64,000 bases of DNA from Cladorhizidae sp. MBARI D1340-BT2 (GCA_028752905.1 JAQNBH010000013.1:16373302-16437301); one strand, 5' to 3'. Positions 46,002-59,192 are shown, counted from the first letter of the stretch. A program made the numbers and translations. Notes: a model not told the origin generated them from the sequence alone.

Positions 46002-48501
46002 CCTTTCCCACTCCATTCCGATCCTTGCCCACGTATCCGACGCAGTAGCCATGGACCTCCCTAGCGAACCATTGCCAGACGCAGCCTCTCTACCTTTCCT
46101 AACCGGACTAGAGTTGGCGGATCCTTCCTTTTCTCGCCCCGGGAGGGTCGACCTCCTACTAGGATCAGAGGTCACGGCAACAATGACCAACGTTGGTCAG
46201 ACGGAGGCACGAGCAAGCAGTGATGGCAAGTTCCTTGCCGCAGACACCATTTTTGGATGGATCGTGCAGGGAGGAGGAGGTGCACAACAAGCTGAAGTCT
46301 TCCTAGCCCAGGAGGACTCATACAATCCGTCCACCTTCTGGGAGTCCGAGGAAATACAGCCTCACCACCTGGCTCTCAGCAAGGATGAAGAAGACGCGGT
46401 GAAACACTACCAAGAGACCTACAGCAGAGAGAAGGACGGAAGATATGTAGTACGTCTTCCTCGAAAGCTCCCCACCCCCGAACTGGGTCAATCAAGGACC
46501 CAGGCAGAAAGGCGATTCAATCAGAATCAGAGGTCTCTGGTAAAGAAAGGACAATGGGAACCCTTCCGGGCAGCCGTAGCCGAGTACGGAGCACTGCACC
46601 ATGCGGAGATAGTACCAGACTCCGACCTGAACAGACCAGACAACCGATGCTATTACCTGCCAATGCATGGCGTGGTAAAAGACAGCAGCACTACGACCAA
46701 GCTTCGCATCGTGTTCGATGCATCGGCCAGGACCAGTAACGGACTCTCTCTTAACGACACGTTGCTGGTTGGACCGAATCAGTATCCACGGACAACAGCA
46801 ATCATTCTGAAGTTCCGTCGCCACAACATTGGTATAACGGCGGACATATCCAAAATGTTCAGAGAAATTGGATTACATAATGAAGACAGGGACTTGCACC
46901 GATTCCTTTGGAAGAACGAGCAAGATCAGTTCCAGACCTGGCGAATGACGCGCGTGACATTTGGTGTCACCTCTTCTCCGTTTCTGGCTACCCAGACTCT
47001 TCTCCAACTAGCACTGGACCACGAGAAAGACCATCCCACAGCAGCACGGATCATCAGGCAGGAATTCTACGTGGACGACTGTCTGACTGGTGCAGCAACT
47101 GTGGAACAAGCAATGGAAATTCGAGTGCAACTGAATGACCTCCTCAAGAAAGGAAAAATGAACCTCCGCAAGTGGAGAAGCAACTCCCAAGAACTTCAGG
47201 AATCCATCCCCAGCGAGCTACGGGAAGAAGAACAGGACATCGCGGTCCTTACTCCCAACCGATGCCAAAAGACTCTCGGCATCCACTGGGATACCCGCAG
47301 TGACAATATGTACGTCTCTACTCCCGAACTGGGTAAAGACAGAAGAGCTACTAAACGTCAAGTATCATCTGACCTCGCCAAGACCTACGACGTCATGGGC
47401 TGGTTCGCCCCAGCAATGGTGGTGGCCAAATTGTTGCTCCAGGACATATGGATCCAAGATTTTGACTGGGACGACACCATACCCGAATCCATCACTACTC
47501 GATGGAATCAGTGGACAGAGGAGCTACCTCTCATCACAAGACATCCAATTCCCAGATGTCACCATACCTCATTCAAACCAGAGCGATACACGCAACTGCA
47601 TGGATTTTCCGATGCTTCGGAAAAGGCTTATGGAGGAGTCGTATACTTACGAACCTTCTACGAGGACACAAGCGTATCTGTGACACTTGTCACTGCTAAA
47701 ACCAAGGTTGCCCCAACCACACCCATCACAGTTCCAAAACTGGAACTTTGTGGAGCTCTACTCCTGAGCAAGCTGATGAGCAACACGGCAGACACTCTAG
47801 ACATGCAGCCGGAACAGATTTACGCCTGGACCGACTCAACCATCGTTCTCGGTTGGCTCAACCAGGAGCCAGGGAAACTAAAGGTGTACGTTGCCAACAG
47901 AGTGGCCACCATCACCCAGCAGTTACCAGCCAGTCAGTGGAGACACATACCGACAGCCGACAACCCGGCAGATGCAGCCTCCCGCGGACTGATGCCCAAA
48001 GAACTGACGCAACACCAGCTCTGGTGGAACGGTCCACCATGGCTGAGCCAAGACCCAAGCAACTGGCCCAAGCGACCCAAGGACCAGACTGTCTCCATAA
48101 CGGAGATAAAGAAGGAATTCACCGCTTTCACCACGCGGAAGATCACTCCAACGGAACCACCACTGCGGTACTCATCATTTAGGAGGCTCCTACGAATCAC
48201 TGCATGGCAGCAGCGATTCATAGACAACGCCAAGCAGAAGGACTCTTCCCGGCGAAACCTAGAGAGCAGACTCACTGCACTCGAGTTGGACGTAGCCGAG
48301 GGTCTGCTGGTACGAAGCGTGCAGCACCGATACTTCCCCGCCGAACTAACAGCATTAAGGGAAATGAAGGAGCTCTCTCCTAAAAGCACACTCATCTCAC
48401 TCCACCCCATTCTGGACAGTGAAGGAACCTTGGTGGTCGGAGGACGTCTGGACAAATCTGAGCTAACCAGAAATGACCAAGCACCCCAGGATCCTGCCTA
48501 A
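45995..48501 (+). pseudogene. BEL/Pao pol: reverse transcriptase and RNase H
   Basis: The open frame runs from 45883, but pol-like sequence starts at about 45995; the first ~37 residues are inverted integrase DNA. After an ELADPSFSRPGRVDLLLGSE protease-to-RT linker comes reverse transcriptase. Its blocks are TTTKLRIVFDASARTSNGLS, NIGITADISKMFREI, RMTRVTFGVTSSPF and EFYVDDCLTGA, with the catalytic YVDD near 47070. RNase H shows LHGFSDASEKAYGGVVYLR, then TVPKLELCGALLLSKLM, AWTDSTIVLGWL and the ADNPADAASRG end. Everything up to 48501 is in one frame. The only lesion is a frameshift near 48480 before integrase. BEL/Pao is confident from the FYVDD and AWTDS blocks. Confidence 0.93.
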
Positions 48502-49708
48502 GAAAAGTATGCTAACCCACCTAATCGTGAGAGACCTACACCTCTCCAATCATCACGTGGGACAGTCAGCACTCCTACACGCTCTATCACAGAGATACCA
48601 CGTCATAGGAGCCAGAGCCCTGGCAAGACATGTCACAAATCGATGCGTGCCATGCAGGAAGACCTATGCCAGAAGGGCTATACAACTTATGGGACAGCTT
48701 CCTGTACAACGAGCCACTCGATCCCCTGCATTCAGCCATGTGGGAGTCGACCTGGCCGGACCAATGACTCTTAAGTCAGGAAATCCACGAAAACCACGAC
48801 TGGAGAAAGCATACATCTGTCTGTTCGTATGCATGTCCACCAAAGCTATACACCTGGAAGCAGTTTCGGACCTTTCGACTGAAGCCTTCATGGCCACGCT
48901 ACACCGATTCGTCAGTCGACGAGGTCTGCCAATCCGCATCTATTCAGACAACGGGACCAACTTTGTGGGCGCCAACAGGAGCCTCGAACAAGCTTACGAT
49001 GCTCTGAACACCATGGCAGACAATGATCAAGTACAGCGATACCTGACTGATCAAAGAGTGACCTGGAGCCACATCCCGGAGCTAGCGCCTCACTTTGGCG
49101 GGCTCTGGGAGAGTAATATAAAGAGCACAAAGACCCTACTGAAAGCAATCACAGGAAGTGCGTCACTGACCTATGAACGGCTCAGCACTTTCTTGACACA
49201 GGTTGAATGCATTCTGAACAGCCGCCCTCTCGTCCCCATGAACACGCAAGATGCGGACGGGGATCTAGTACTGACCCCAGGACACTTCCTGGTCGGACGT
49301 CCCTTGTCAGCATTACCTGACATTTCACAAGTGTTAGGACTTGGGACACAGACACAGAGAGCGAAGTGGAACCACTGCCGCAGGCTGACGGAACAGTTCT
49401 GGAACCAGTGGACCACTACATATCTGACCAATCTCAACCGATACAACAAATGGACTCAGCCAACCAGGAACGTGAGAGTCGGAGATGTTGTCTTGGTAAA
49501 GGATAAATTCCTATTTGTAAATCAATGGCCACTCGCCAGAGTGATCGAGGTGCATCCAGGAAAAGACGGGTACGTGAGGACAGCCACAGTGCGAGGACCT
49601 TCATGTGGCACCCACAAGAGACCTATTGTGAAGTTGGCAGTCATCATTCCAGAGGAGGAGCAGCTTTCTCGCCCCGGGAGGATGGACGCGCCTGGTCCAC
49701 AGAGCTAG
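48473..49708 (+). CDS. BEL/Pao integrase (411 aa frame)
   Basis: This continues pol after a single-base frameshift near 48480; the overlap (48473-48501) is where the frames cross. It begins HPRILPKKSMLTHLIVRDLH, then the zinc-binding HH and CVPC residues. The catalytic Asp lies in SHVGVDLAGP, the second Asp in YSDNGTNFVGANRSL, and the Glu in HFGGLWESNIKSTKTLL. The BEL-typical tail WNQWTTTYLTNLNRY... VRVGDVVLVKD follows. The triad is intact. The frame ends at a TAG inside the LTR (49706-49708). An unbroken gag-pol would place it after RNase H. Starting at 48473 is only the open frame, not a natural start. Confidence 0.93.
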   Translation: MTKHPRILPKKSMLTHLIVRDLHLSNHHVGQSALLHALSQRYHVIGARALARHVTNRCVPCRKTYARRAIQLMGQLPVQRATRSPAFSHVGVDLAGPMTLKSGNPRKPRLEKAYICLFVCMSTKAIHLEAVSDLSTEAFMATLHRFVSRRGLPIRIYSDNGTNFVGANRSLEQAYDALNTMADNDQVQRYLTDQRVTWSHIPELAPHFGGLWESNIKSTKTLLKAITGSASLTYERLSTFLTQVECILNSRPLVPMNTQDADGDLVLTPGHFLVGRPLSALPDISQVLGLGTQTQRAKWNHCRRLTEQFWNQWTTTYLTNLNRYNKWTQPTRNVRVGDVVLVKDKFLFVNQWPLARVIEVHPGKDGYVRTATVRGPSCGTHKRPIVKLAVIIPEEEQLSRPGRMDAPGPQS

Positions 49709-50110
49709 AGAGAGAGAACACAGGAACTTATTCTATGTATTTTAGAAACATTATATTACCCAGCCATGCATGTGTGAACTTTCATTGTCACCAATAGACA
49801 CCTATTCCTACCATTCACATGTAATCATATTCATAACCTATACCCACAGCAACCTTGCGGGACTGCTGCAGTATATAAGCTCAGCAGCCGCACATCACAA
49901 TTTAGTATGTATCCGAGTCTTGAACTTATGCTATTACTTATTTACAAACCACTCAAAACGAGTCTCGAAACCAGTCACTGTTTGGGGTATTAAGTAAGAA
50001 GACCAGTCAAAGCGAGCCTAGAAGCCAGCCACTGACTTGGAGAGAGATACACTCACACCCCTTTTTGCATCTTAGCACCGCAGAACTACTCCACATTCCG
50101 AGCCCTAACA
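49683..50110 (+). repeat. BEL/Pao LTR, right copy
   Basis: 428 bp, partner of 44979-45406. It serves as the 3' LTR of pol and at the same time as the 5' LTR for gag, as in a one-LTR circle. GGGAGGA just before it is the likely polypurine tract. Confidence 0.9.
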
Positions 50111-50290
50111 ATTGGAGGCCTTACAACCCTCATCAAAACAGTTGTTAGTCAGTTCACCACAGCTCATGCTCTGACCGCCTGTTCAGCAATCACGAAGGGA
50201 AAAGCAGGCCAGAACATTTGGTCCTTCGAGCCGGATATCTGAACAAGCAGATCCCATCACTACACCGAGGTTCCCTCCAAAGACAGTGTA

Positions 50291-52356
50291 AACTACACTA
50301 CAAACGAGGTTTGACCAGACTCTCAGCATCAGCAGGGAAGCTCCCTAGGGACCCTTGCAACAAGACGGACGACGACTTCACAACCCCGAGGTCCACTCCT
50401 ATCAGCAACAAAGAAAAGGGTCTCTTTGACCTATCACCGTATCACACCAGCTCTGTGGACAATTCGCTGTCAGATATGTCTGTGTCTGCCATGATTAATG
50501 ATCTGGACGACCCAGCAGTCCTCAGAAACAGGAGAGGCCAAAAGAAGGGTGCTCTCACCAGGCTGCACCGACAGATAATGAGACTGGTCGAGGGACCACT
50601 GTCAGAAGTGGACACAGCTCGGACGGCGCACCTCAGGGAGTCTATCTCTGAAAATCAGACAGAGTTTAAGCTTTACCATGAGCGACTCATCGTCGTCATG
50701 GAGGCGGATCCTTCTCTAGAATCTTCCAGTTTCGGCAAGGAGCATGAAGAGCTCTGCGACGTTACTGACCGCTCGTCAGAAATGATAATACTAACGATGA
50801 CTCTCGATGGAAAAGCCAGGTGCCTGCAAGAAGCACGAGTGGCTAGCAAGAAGATGGAGAGAGCGTTAGAACGACTGACAAGAACAGCTGATCGGCCTGA
50901 CGAATCAACGGAAGGAAAGATCCAAGAGGCCCAACGACTGCTCAAAGAAGTGGAAACCCTGTGTGGCCACCTCCCAGAATCAGAGGAGGATAAATTCGAA
51001 GAACAGCTGGAGTCACAAGACAGCCGCATGACCCAGCTCTGGATTACATGGAAAGCCACTCAGGACCCAGCTGACTCAAAACCACCAACACCTACCGGAG
51101 CCACTGGCATCTCGGCTGCAGACCTGCTCCGCAGCCGATTGCCAGACATCACTCTCCCCAAGTTTAGCGGAGACAAACTAGACTGGCCCTCGTTCTGGAG
51201 AGAGTTTCAGGCGGTCCTCAGCAAGGACAAGCGCCTGACAGAGGAAGACAAAATCCTCTACCTCAAAAGATCTGTGAGAACTCCAGAAGCCATGGCCGAG
51301 TATCGGAACTTCCTGGGAGATGTAGGAGATTTCGACGGAATAGTCGATGTTCTCAAAAAATTATATGACAATCCCAGACTGATCTTCCGCAACCACATCA
51401 ATGCCCTAACTGACGGGAAGCGAATGGGTGAGACGGATCTCCGTGCACTATCAAGAATCGTGGTGGCCATAGACAGAGAAGCGACCAAGACCAAACAGAA
51501 CACAGCCGGAGCCTTCATAGTCTCCCTAGCGGAAAAGAAACTGGAGGGTAGACCTGCAACGCGATGGTCTCGAGCTCCAGTCAACAAATCCAGAACGGTG
51601 CCAACCGTCCAGGAGTTCGTCCAGTTCCTAGATGATGCTGCCGCCCAGTTCGAAGATGAACATGAGCTGAAGCAAAGGGACAAGAAGACTCCAAGGCCAA
51701 CAGCACCAGAACCTATCATCAGCAAGCCATGGAAGCAGCCAGTCTATCTTTCGCAGCCAGAAGTTACGCCCCTGTCTGCAGCTGCTACTCCATACAAGCC
51801 CTATCAACAGAGGGCAAAAGCACCCTGCGAACTGTGCAAAGTAGAGAGGCACCCGATGTTTCTCTGCCCCACATTCCAGGCAGACACCATTCCTCAACGG
51901 AGGGACGTAGTCGAGAGGTTGAAGCTTTGCTTCAACTGCCTCGGCTACAGCCACACTGTGGAACAATGCAACAGCAACAGGACGTGCCGAGAGTGCCAAG
52001 GGAAACACCATTCCCTCCTTCATGAAGGCACAGCAGCGGCACCTTCAGCTGGAAACACGGGCAGCCCACCCACCCACCCCCGTACTACGTACTTGGCCAA
52101 TGCTACCCAAGAGGTCGGAATCCTTCCCACAGCCATAGTCACTGTGGAAGCTAATGGACGGACTGTTCAAGCCAGAGCTATCCTAGATGTATGCAGTTCC
52201 GCCTCTTATGCCACCTCACGACTCGTGCAGCAGCTAGGAGCTCGCACAAAGCCACAACATAGCTCCACCTACACAGTGGGTAACATCACCGGCCTGCAGT
52301 GCGAACTGATTGCAGCCATGACCATTCGCCCCATGAGACAACACCTGTCTCACGAC
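50291..52356 (+). CDS. BEL/Pao gag with aspartic protease, truncated at 3' end
   Basis: The open frame runs 50218-52431 without an ATG until 50476 (MSVSAMINDLDDPAVLRNRR), the likely start. Gag has a coiled-coil front, then the DUF1759-type region (LPDITLPKFSGDKLDWPSFW; LYLKRSVRTPEAMAEY). Zinc knuckles CELCKVERHPMFLC, CFNCLGYSHTVEQC and CRECQGKHH follow. The protease reads ARAILDVCSSASYATSRLV, with DVC where DTG is expected, so it is probably inactive. At 52353 it stops matching BEL (RQHLSH) and runs into the 426-bp flanking duplication. It continues in the same frame to a stop at 52431, so the last ~25 codons are flank. Confidence 0.9.
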
Positions 52357-52782
52357 GAATTTTATGCTTGCCAGAACAATAAATCCCACAAAAGTACGAG
52401 ATACTGTCCCAGAATGCGAGTGACTTGGTAAAGGGTCTTCTACATGACTACACAGAAAAGGAGGAATCTGGCATGCTAAATGTATTCTGCCTGAATGTAA
52501 TTGCTGCCTGCTGCTATATTGCATGCAGCTATATTGCATGCACACTCAAAAAGGTAAGGAAACAAGAGTGCACTCATGCAGACCCTGACCAGTTAGATGA
52601 CCCTTACCAGTTAGATGACCCTTACCAGTTAGATGACCCTTACCAGTTAGATAACCCTTTACCATTTTAATGAAAGCCCTCTCGCACACACTACGAAACT
52701 ATATACGAAACTATATAATAAAGCACACCTTCTTTTGTTCTTGTTATAAGCATCAACCTTTGAGAAATTACTAATGAGAACT
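52357..52782 (+). repeat. 426-bp direct duplication, right copy
   Basis: Partner of 44554-44979. Together with the block between them it reads as a target duplication far longer than BEL/Pao elements make (usually 4-6 bp). It therefore more likely stems from recombination, repair, or an assembly join. Confidence 0.85.
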
Positions 52783-53588
52783 CCAGAACTAACCAATCAT
52801 AAACCATGATTATTACTCAAATATACACATGTGCATATATGGCATAATAATCACATGCTTATAACTAAAGTATACACATGTGCTTATGTATTCTGATTTC
52901 ATGTATAACATAGACACATGCATCATAAGTAGTAACCATATTTTGTTGAAGGTTTGTAATGTGTTAACTATTGTCACAAGAGTAAGCTTCTGAGGAAACC
53001 AACTGGTCACTAATGGAATATAGAACAGTGTAAGCTGCTGTACTAGTACTTCTTTATAGCAGCTGCTGGCTGAATTAACTCAGCTAGACTCAATATTGAG
53101 CCAACACAAGCGTGTTTACTGTATTGTTAACCCTTTTCCAATTATAAAACATATCTGTGTGTGATATTTGAGGGTGTATTCTATTATTGGACTGCAGTCC
53201 AGCTGATGGAGAAAAGCATGAAGTCATACACATAGTACATGAGAAGCTACAACCATAAAAGAAGACCTGGAGAACCAGCAGTCTGGACCACAAGGTCCAA
53301 TTAAAGCTGAACTGTTAGGAAAGAGAAAATATGAACTGAACTGAGTAGAAATTGAACTTGATAGTGTATGAATTTTAGATCTATTTGATATGGGTATATG
53401 AGTGTATACCTTATTGTTATTGTTTGAGCATAGTTGGTATTAAATATTACCATCACTTATTCAGTGGGAGATAGCTAACAGGGTTAGCTGATTTTGGGTT
53501 GAATAGGAATTCTCAGTGAGCAAGACTGTTATATTTAGCCGTTGAGAGGGATTCTAGAACCAGGTGTATTCAGTGTAGAGAGAAGAAT
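52783..53588. other. Non-coding stretch
   Basis: No gene recognised. ATACACATGTGC words recur near 52820 and 52873. The part near 52905-52960 loosely resembles 1980-2030 (CATAGACACAT...AAGTAGTAACCA), perhaps a shared old repeat. Confidence 0.4.
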
Positions 53589-54035
53589 TCCATTACACTC
53601 TATTCATGTTCACTATATATTGTTGACTGTACATGTTTCATATACTCTACTCATCTTCACTCTACTACATTTCATAACTCTACGATGTTCACTAAATATT
53701 GTTGACTGTACATGTTTCATATACTCTAGTCATATATTGTTGACTACATGTTTCATATATTCTACTCATCTTCACTATATATTGTTGACTACATTTCATA
53801 ACTCTACTAAATATTGTTGAGTGTACATGTTATATATACTCTAGTCATATTCACGTTTACTACATTTCATATACTCTACTGATGTTCACTATATATTGTT
53901 GTACTCTACCCATGTTCAGTATATATTGTTGACTCTGGTTTTCACATACTCTGTTGGCTACACGTTTCATAGACTCTACTCATCTTCACTATATATTGTT
54001 GACTGTACATCATTCATATACTCTACTCATGTTCA
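53589..54035 (+). repeat. Tandem repeat, ~47-bp unit, about ten copies
   Basis: Units combine TTCACTATATATTGTTGACT with GTACATGTTTCATATACTCT, with variable deletions. Confidence 0.88.
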
Positions 54036-54543
54036 CTTGTGAGCATCTGTGTTGCGATGAACTTATAAATGTGCAGGCATGTTCTAATCTAGGATATACA
54101 GGAGCTTCACTACTCTAAAAGGCTACTCCACCCCCATCAGCTCTTTCCAACCAGCTCCACCATGGACAAGAACACCACACCCTCTACATGATTCCTTGCT
54201 AGGGTAAATAGCCTTGTAAACCATGCACATCTCACACCTACTAGACTATACCCTTTGGAAGTTCCAACCTTTAGCATCCTCCCTTCCCCAGTCACACACA
54301 CACCCCTGCCTGCACCCGTCCACTCCTGTTCAGGTCATCAACCAGAACCCCAGGGGAAGGAATGGTACTTATCCTGGTGTGCCCCAGCCCCAGTCCAATG
54401 TGTAGTGATTGGTAAAGGGTCTGCTACTAATCCCACAGAAAGACCCCTGATCCTACTTCCCACCATCACTTCCAGCTACATGGCTAATATAAATAAAATT
54501 TTCATCTGCTCCTTAATTTCATCTTGCGTTTATGTATATAGTT
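54036..54543. other. Non-coding stretch
   Basis: Includes a Pro-rich plus frame (54255-54569) of no known family. AAATATAAATAAAA-like polyadenylation signals lie near 54487-54500. Confidence 0.4.
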
Positions 54544-55793
<1,250 letters not shown>

Positions 55794-55982
55794 ATGACTT
55801 TATGACGAGTTATTGGAAAAATAAATAAATTTTAATAAAAATAACTGAGGAGGCCCAACCCAACTTTTATTTCGAGCAATGGAGTGCTCCCAAGAAGCCT
55901 AGGTTGCTCAACTGCCATTTTCTGTTTGTAACACTTCATTTGGTTTGTAGGGATAGTTTGGTCCGGTGTTTGTGCTGGTCCT

Positions 55983-57247
55983 GGTTACATATCTTAGGAG
56001 AGCCTTGAGTTGCCAGCTTTGCTGACTCCATCATTGGCCTGGTCCTGGTTGTCTATATCTTTACTTATGAGAGACTTCAGTTACCAGTTTTGCTGATTTG
56101 CTGACCCCATCATTGCTGGTTGTCCATATCTTATTAGAGCTTTGAGTTGCCAGCTTTGCTGACCCCATCATTGGCCTGGTGCTGGTTGTCCATATCTTAT
56201 GAGAGCCTTGAGTTGCCAGCTTTGCTGACCCCATCATTGGCCTGGTGCTGGTTGTCCATAGCCTTAAGTTGGCAGCTTTGCTGACCCTATCATTGGCCTG
56301 GTCCTGGTTGTCCATATCTTATGAGAGCCTTGAGTTGCCAGCTTTGCTGACCCCTCATTGGCCTGGTGCTGGTTGTCCATATCTTATGACAACCTTGAGT
56401 TTCCAGCTTTGTTGACCCCATCATTGGCCTGGTGCTGGTTGTCCATAGCCTTGAGTTGCCAGCTTTGCTGACCCCATCATTGGCCTGGTGCTGGTTGTCC
56501 ATATCTTATGAGAACCTTGAGATGCCAGCTTTGCTGACCCCATCATTAGCCTTGTGCTGGTTGTCCATCTTGAGTTGCCAGCTTTGCTGACCCCATCATT
56601 GGCCTGGTGCTGGTTGTCCATATCTTATGAGAGCCTTGAGTTGCCAGCTTTGCTGACCCCATCATTAGCCTGGTCCTGGTTGTCCATATCTTATGAGAGC
56701 CTTGAGTTGCCAGCTTTGCTGACCCCATCATTCGCCTGGTGCTGGTTGTCCATATCTTATTAGAACCTTGAGTTGCCAGCTTTGCTGACCCCATCATTGG
56801 CCTGGTGCTGGTTGTCCATAGCCCAGCTTTGCTGACCCTATCATTGGCCTGGTCCTGGTTGTCCATATCTTATGAGAGCCTTGAGTTGCCAGCTTTGCTG
56901 ACCCCTCATTGGCCTGGTGCTGGTTGTCCATATCTTATGACAACCTTGAGTTGCCAGCTTTGTTGACCCCATCATTGGCCTGGTGCTGGCTGGTGCTGGT
57001 TGTCCATATCTTATGAGAACCTTGAGATGCCAGCTTTGCTGATCCCATCATTAGCCTTGTGCTGGTTGTCCATCTTGAGTTGCCAGCTTTGCTGACCCCA
57101 TCATTGGCCTGGTGCTGGTTGTCCATATCTTATGAGAGCCTTGAGTTGCCTGCTTTGCTGACACCATCATTGGCCTGGTCTGGTTGTCCATATCTTATGT
57201 GAGCCCTGAGTTGCCAGCTTTGTTGATCCCGTCATTGGCCTGGTCCT
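55983..57247 (+). repeat. Minisatellite, ~66-bp unit, about 20 copies
   Basis: The unit runs GAGTTGCCAGCTTTGCTGAC, CCCATCATTGGCCTGGTGCT, GGTTGTCCATATCTTATGAGAG in three parts. Many units are shortened. A variant series at 56272-56650 recurs at about 56823-57150 (GACCCCTCATTG at 56348 and 56899), a higher-order duplication. The 66-bp unit is 22 codons, so long minus-strand frames (MDNQHQANDGVSKAGNSR type) appear. I see no sign they are genes. Confidence 0.92.
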
Positions 57248-57362
57248 TGCATATAAACTTCTTGTTTGTGTGTGTGTGTGAGTGTCTGTCTGTGTGTGTT
57301 TGAGTGTGTGCATGCATGTGTGTGTGTATGCTTGTGTGTGTGTGTGCATGTGTGTGATTATT
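57248..57362 (+). repeat. TG microsatellite
   Basis: TGTG runs interrupted by GAG, CAT and CT, directly preceding a copy of the dispersed repeat at 57365. Confidence 0.9.
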
Positions 57363-57364
57363 TG

Positions 57365-57545
57365 AAGAGAGAGAGAGGTCCAGCACTGTGTCATACCACC
57401 TTATTGGAGACAAAAAGACTAGTCCTTGTGGCTACTAGCCCACACAGTGTGGTCACACCAATATCCTGATCTAGTAGTGGTAAGTATGTGGCATGTGTGT
57501 GATATGTATGGCTGCATGGCAACCACTTTCCTCTCTCTACAGAGC
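57365..57545 (+). repeat. Dispersed repeat, copy 1
   Basis: GAGAGAGAGGTCCAGCACTG..., GGAGACAAAAAGACTAGTCC, ATATCCTGATCTAGTAGTGG, then TATGGCTGCATGGCAACCAC and CTCTCTCTACAG. Copies 2 and 3 are at 59193 and 62301. Each starts after a purine (GA) run. Confidence 0.85.
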
Positions 57546-58230
57546 TTTTCTAGGTTAAATAGGTAAAGGGTCATCCTTCAAACTTCTTGTGCGGGTGTGG
57601 TTTCCTATCTATGCAGTGTACATGTAATACATTGTGATGATTGTATATGCCTCTGGACTGACCTTCAGGATCGCTGTTGTGGTCTCCTATGGTGGGAAGG
57701 GTGCACCCACCTGCACAGAGAACACACCATTGCTGGCTGGCCTTCTCTCATCATGATGAGCATGAATGCTTTTATCTACCAACCTTTAGTCTGCCAGAAG
57801 TCATGTTATTGTTGTTGTTGTTGTTTGTATGTAGTTATCAGGAAAGCAAGATGCATTAAACTTCTAATTTTTACACCTCAGAAGTTCTTGCCTAATGTGT
57901 GATGAACTTGGATGGCTCGTTCTTCGATAGTTTCCCCCAAAGCCACACACAGCTAGTCATATTCATCTCCTCCGGTATTTTCATTATAATCATCTTGTTT
58001 GGATATGCAAACACTAGCCTAGCATATTTGTGCATGTGTGTGTGATAGAGAATCACTGGTGTCCCAACAGATTACTATATATTGGTACAACACACATTCA
58101 AAGGCAAACCTATTAAGCTTGAGGAGACTTCAGCATCAGCTCCCTGTGGCCTCATAAATCATGAAGATCTCATCTCACTAGCAAGAGTTAAGCAACATTG
58201 AGCAGTGGAGCAGCTGACATGAATCAATGT
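57546..58230. other. Non-coding stretch
   Basis: A plus frame at 57597-57902 (101 aa) has no recognisable family and follows the repeat. A GTT run lies near 57810-57827. Confidence 0.4.
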
Positions 58231-58254
58231 CTGCATACTTCATGTATGAGCTTC

Positions 58255-58330
58255 TTGTGCATGTGTGTGTGCGCGTGCATGTGTGCATGTGTGTGTGTGT
58301 TAAGAGTGTGTGTGTGTGTGTGTGTGTGTG
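58255..58330 (+). repeat. TG microsatellite
   Basis: TGTG tract with CATG interruptions. Confidence 0.9.
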
Positions 58331-58356
58331 ACATAAATTAAGGGCTGCATACTTCA

Positions 58357-58854
58357 GCTAGGATGAGGTCTGGTGCATGGTAATGTATGGCTTGTGTTTG
58401 TGACAGGGTAATGGCTGAGATGAGGCCTAGTGCATTGTGAGGCCATGGCTTGTGTTAGTGACAGGGTAATGGCTAGGATGAGGTCTGGTGCATGGTGAGG
58501 CCATGGCTTGTTGTGTTCGTGGCAGGGTAATGGCTAGGATGAGTTTGGTGCATGATAAGGTCATGGCTTGTATTAGTGACAGGGTGATGGCTAGGATGAG
58601 GTGTAGTGCAATGTGCTTGTTTTATTGACAGGGTAACGGCTAGTATGAAGTCTGGTGCATGGTAAGACCATTTGTGTTACTGTCAGTAGGGAGAGGTCTG
58701 GTGCACGCTGAGTCTATGGTGTTACTGACAGCTAGGATGAGGTCTGGGCACGCTGAGTCTATAGCTTGTGTTACTGACAGGGTTAATGGCTAGGATGAGA
58801 TCTGATGTTGAGGACATGACTTGTGTTAGTGACAGGGTAATGGCTAGGATGAGA
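58357..58854 (+). repeat. Tandem repeat, ~58-bp unit, about eight copies
   Basis: Units contain GACAGGGTAATGGCTAGGAT, GAGGTCTGGTGCATGGTGAG and GCCATGGCTTGTGTTAGT, with deletions in later copies. Confidence 0.88.
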
Positions 58855-59042
58855 TGCAAAAAGTTGAACTGCCATCAATTGCTAATAAAGCACATAAATG
58901 TGGCATGTGGTGACTGCCACTTGAGTAGAAGTTCATTCCTTTCAAACAACATAAAGTTCACTCAACATTTTTCTAATGCAATGGCTTCTATTAGTGGCCA
59001 GGTAAATAGTGCTTGCCCTCAGACTTATCAGAGACCATGTAC
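58855..59042. other. Short unassigned stretch
   Basis: No feature recognised. Confidence 0.4.
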
Positions 59043-59190
59043 TGCATGTGTGTGTGTGTGTGTGTGTCTGTGTGTTTCATAAATGAGTGTGTGTGTGTGT
59101 GTCCGTGTGTTCTATAAATCAGTGTGTGTGACTGTGTGTGTGTGCGTGTGTGTGCTGTGTGATGTATGGGGTCTGTGTGTGTGTGTGATT
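59043..59190 (+). repeat. TG microsatellite
   Basis: Interrupted TGTG tract leading into dispersed repeat copy 2, as at 57248. Confidence 0.9.
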
Positions 59191-59192
59191 TG

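Larger units (their letters stand above)
44979..52356 (+). mobile_element. Rearranged BEL/Pao LTR retrotransposon block
   Basis: The block holds, in order: LTR and leader (44979-45586), an inverted piece (45590-46001), pol (45995-49683), a second LTR and leader (49683-50290), and gag-protease (50291-52356). A normal BEL/Pao element is LTR-gag-pol-LTR. Here gag lies after pol and its right end (RQHLSH at 52336-52353) overlaps the left end of pol (same residues at 45995-46012), so the order is circularly permuted. All coding parts are present once. A 426-bp duplication of outside DNA brackets the block. LTRs look identical, so the events are recent, unless part of this is an assembly artefact. 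Confidence 0.85.

Noticed and set aside
56061..57126. Repetitive minus-strand frames (DNQHQANDGVSKAGNSR type) as a repeat protein
   Set aside because: They follow from a 66-bp unit and shift frame at each short unit; no start, promoter or family.
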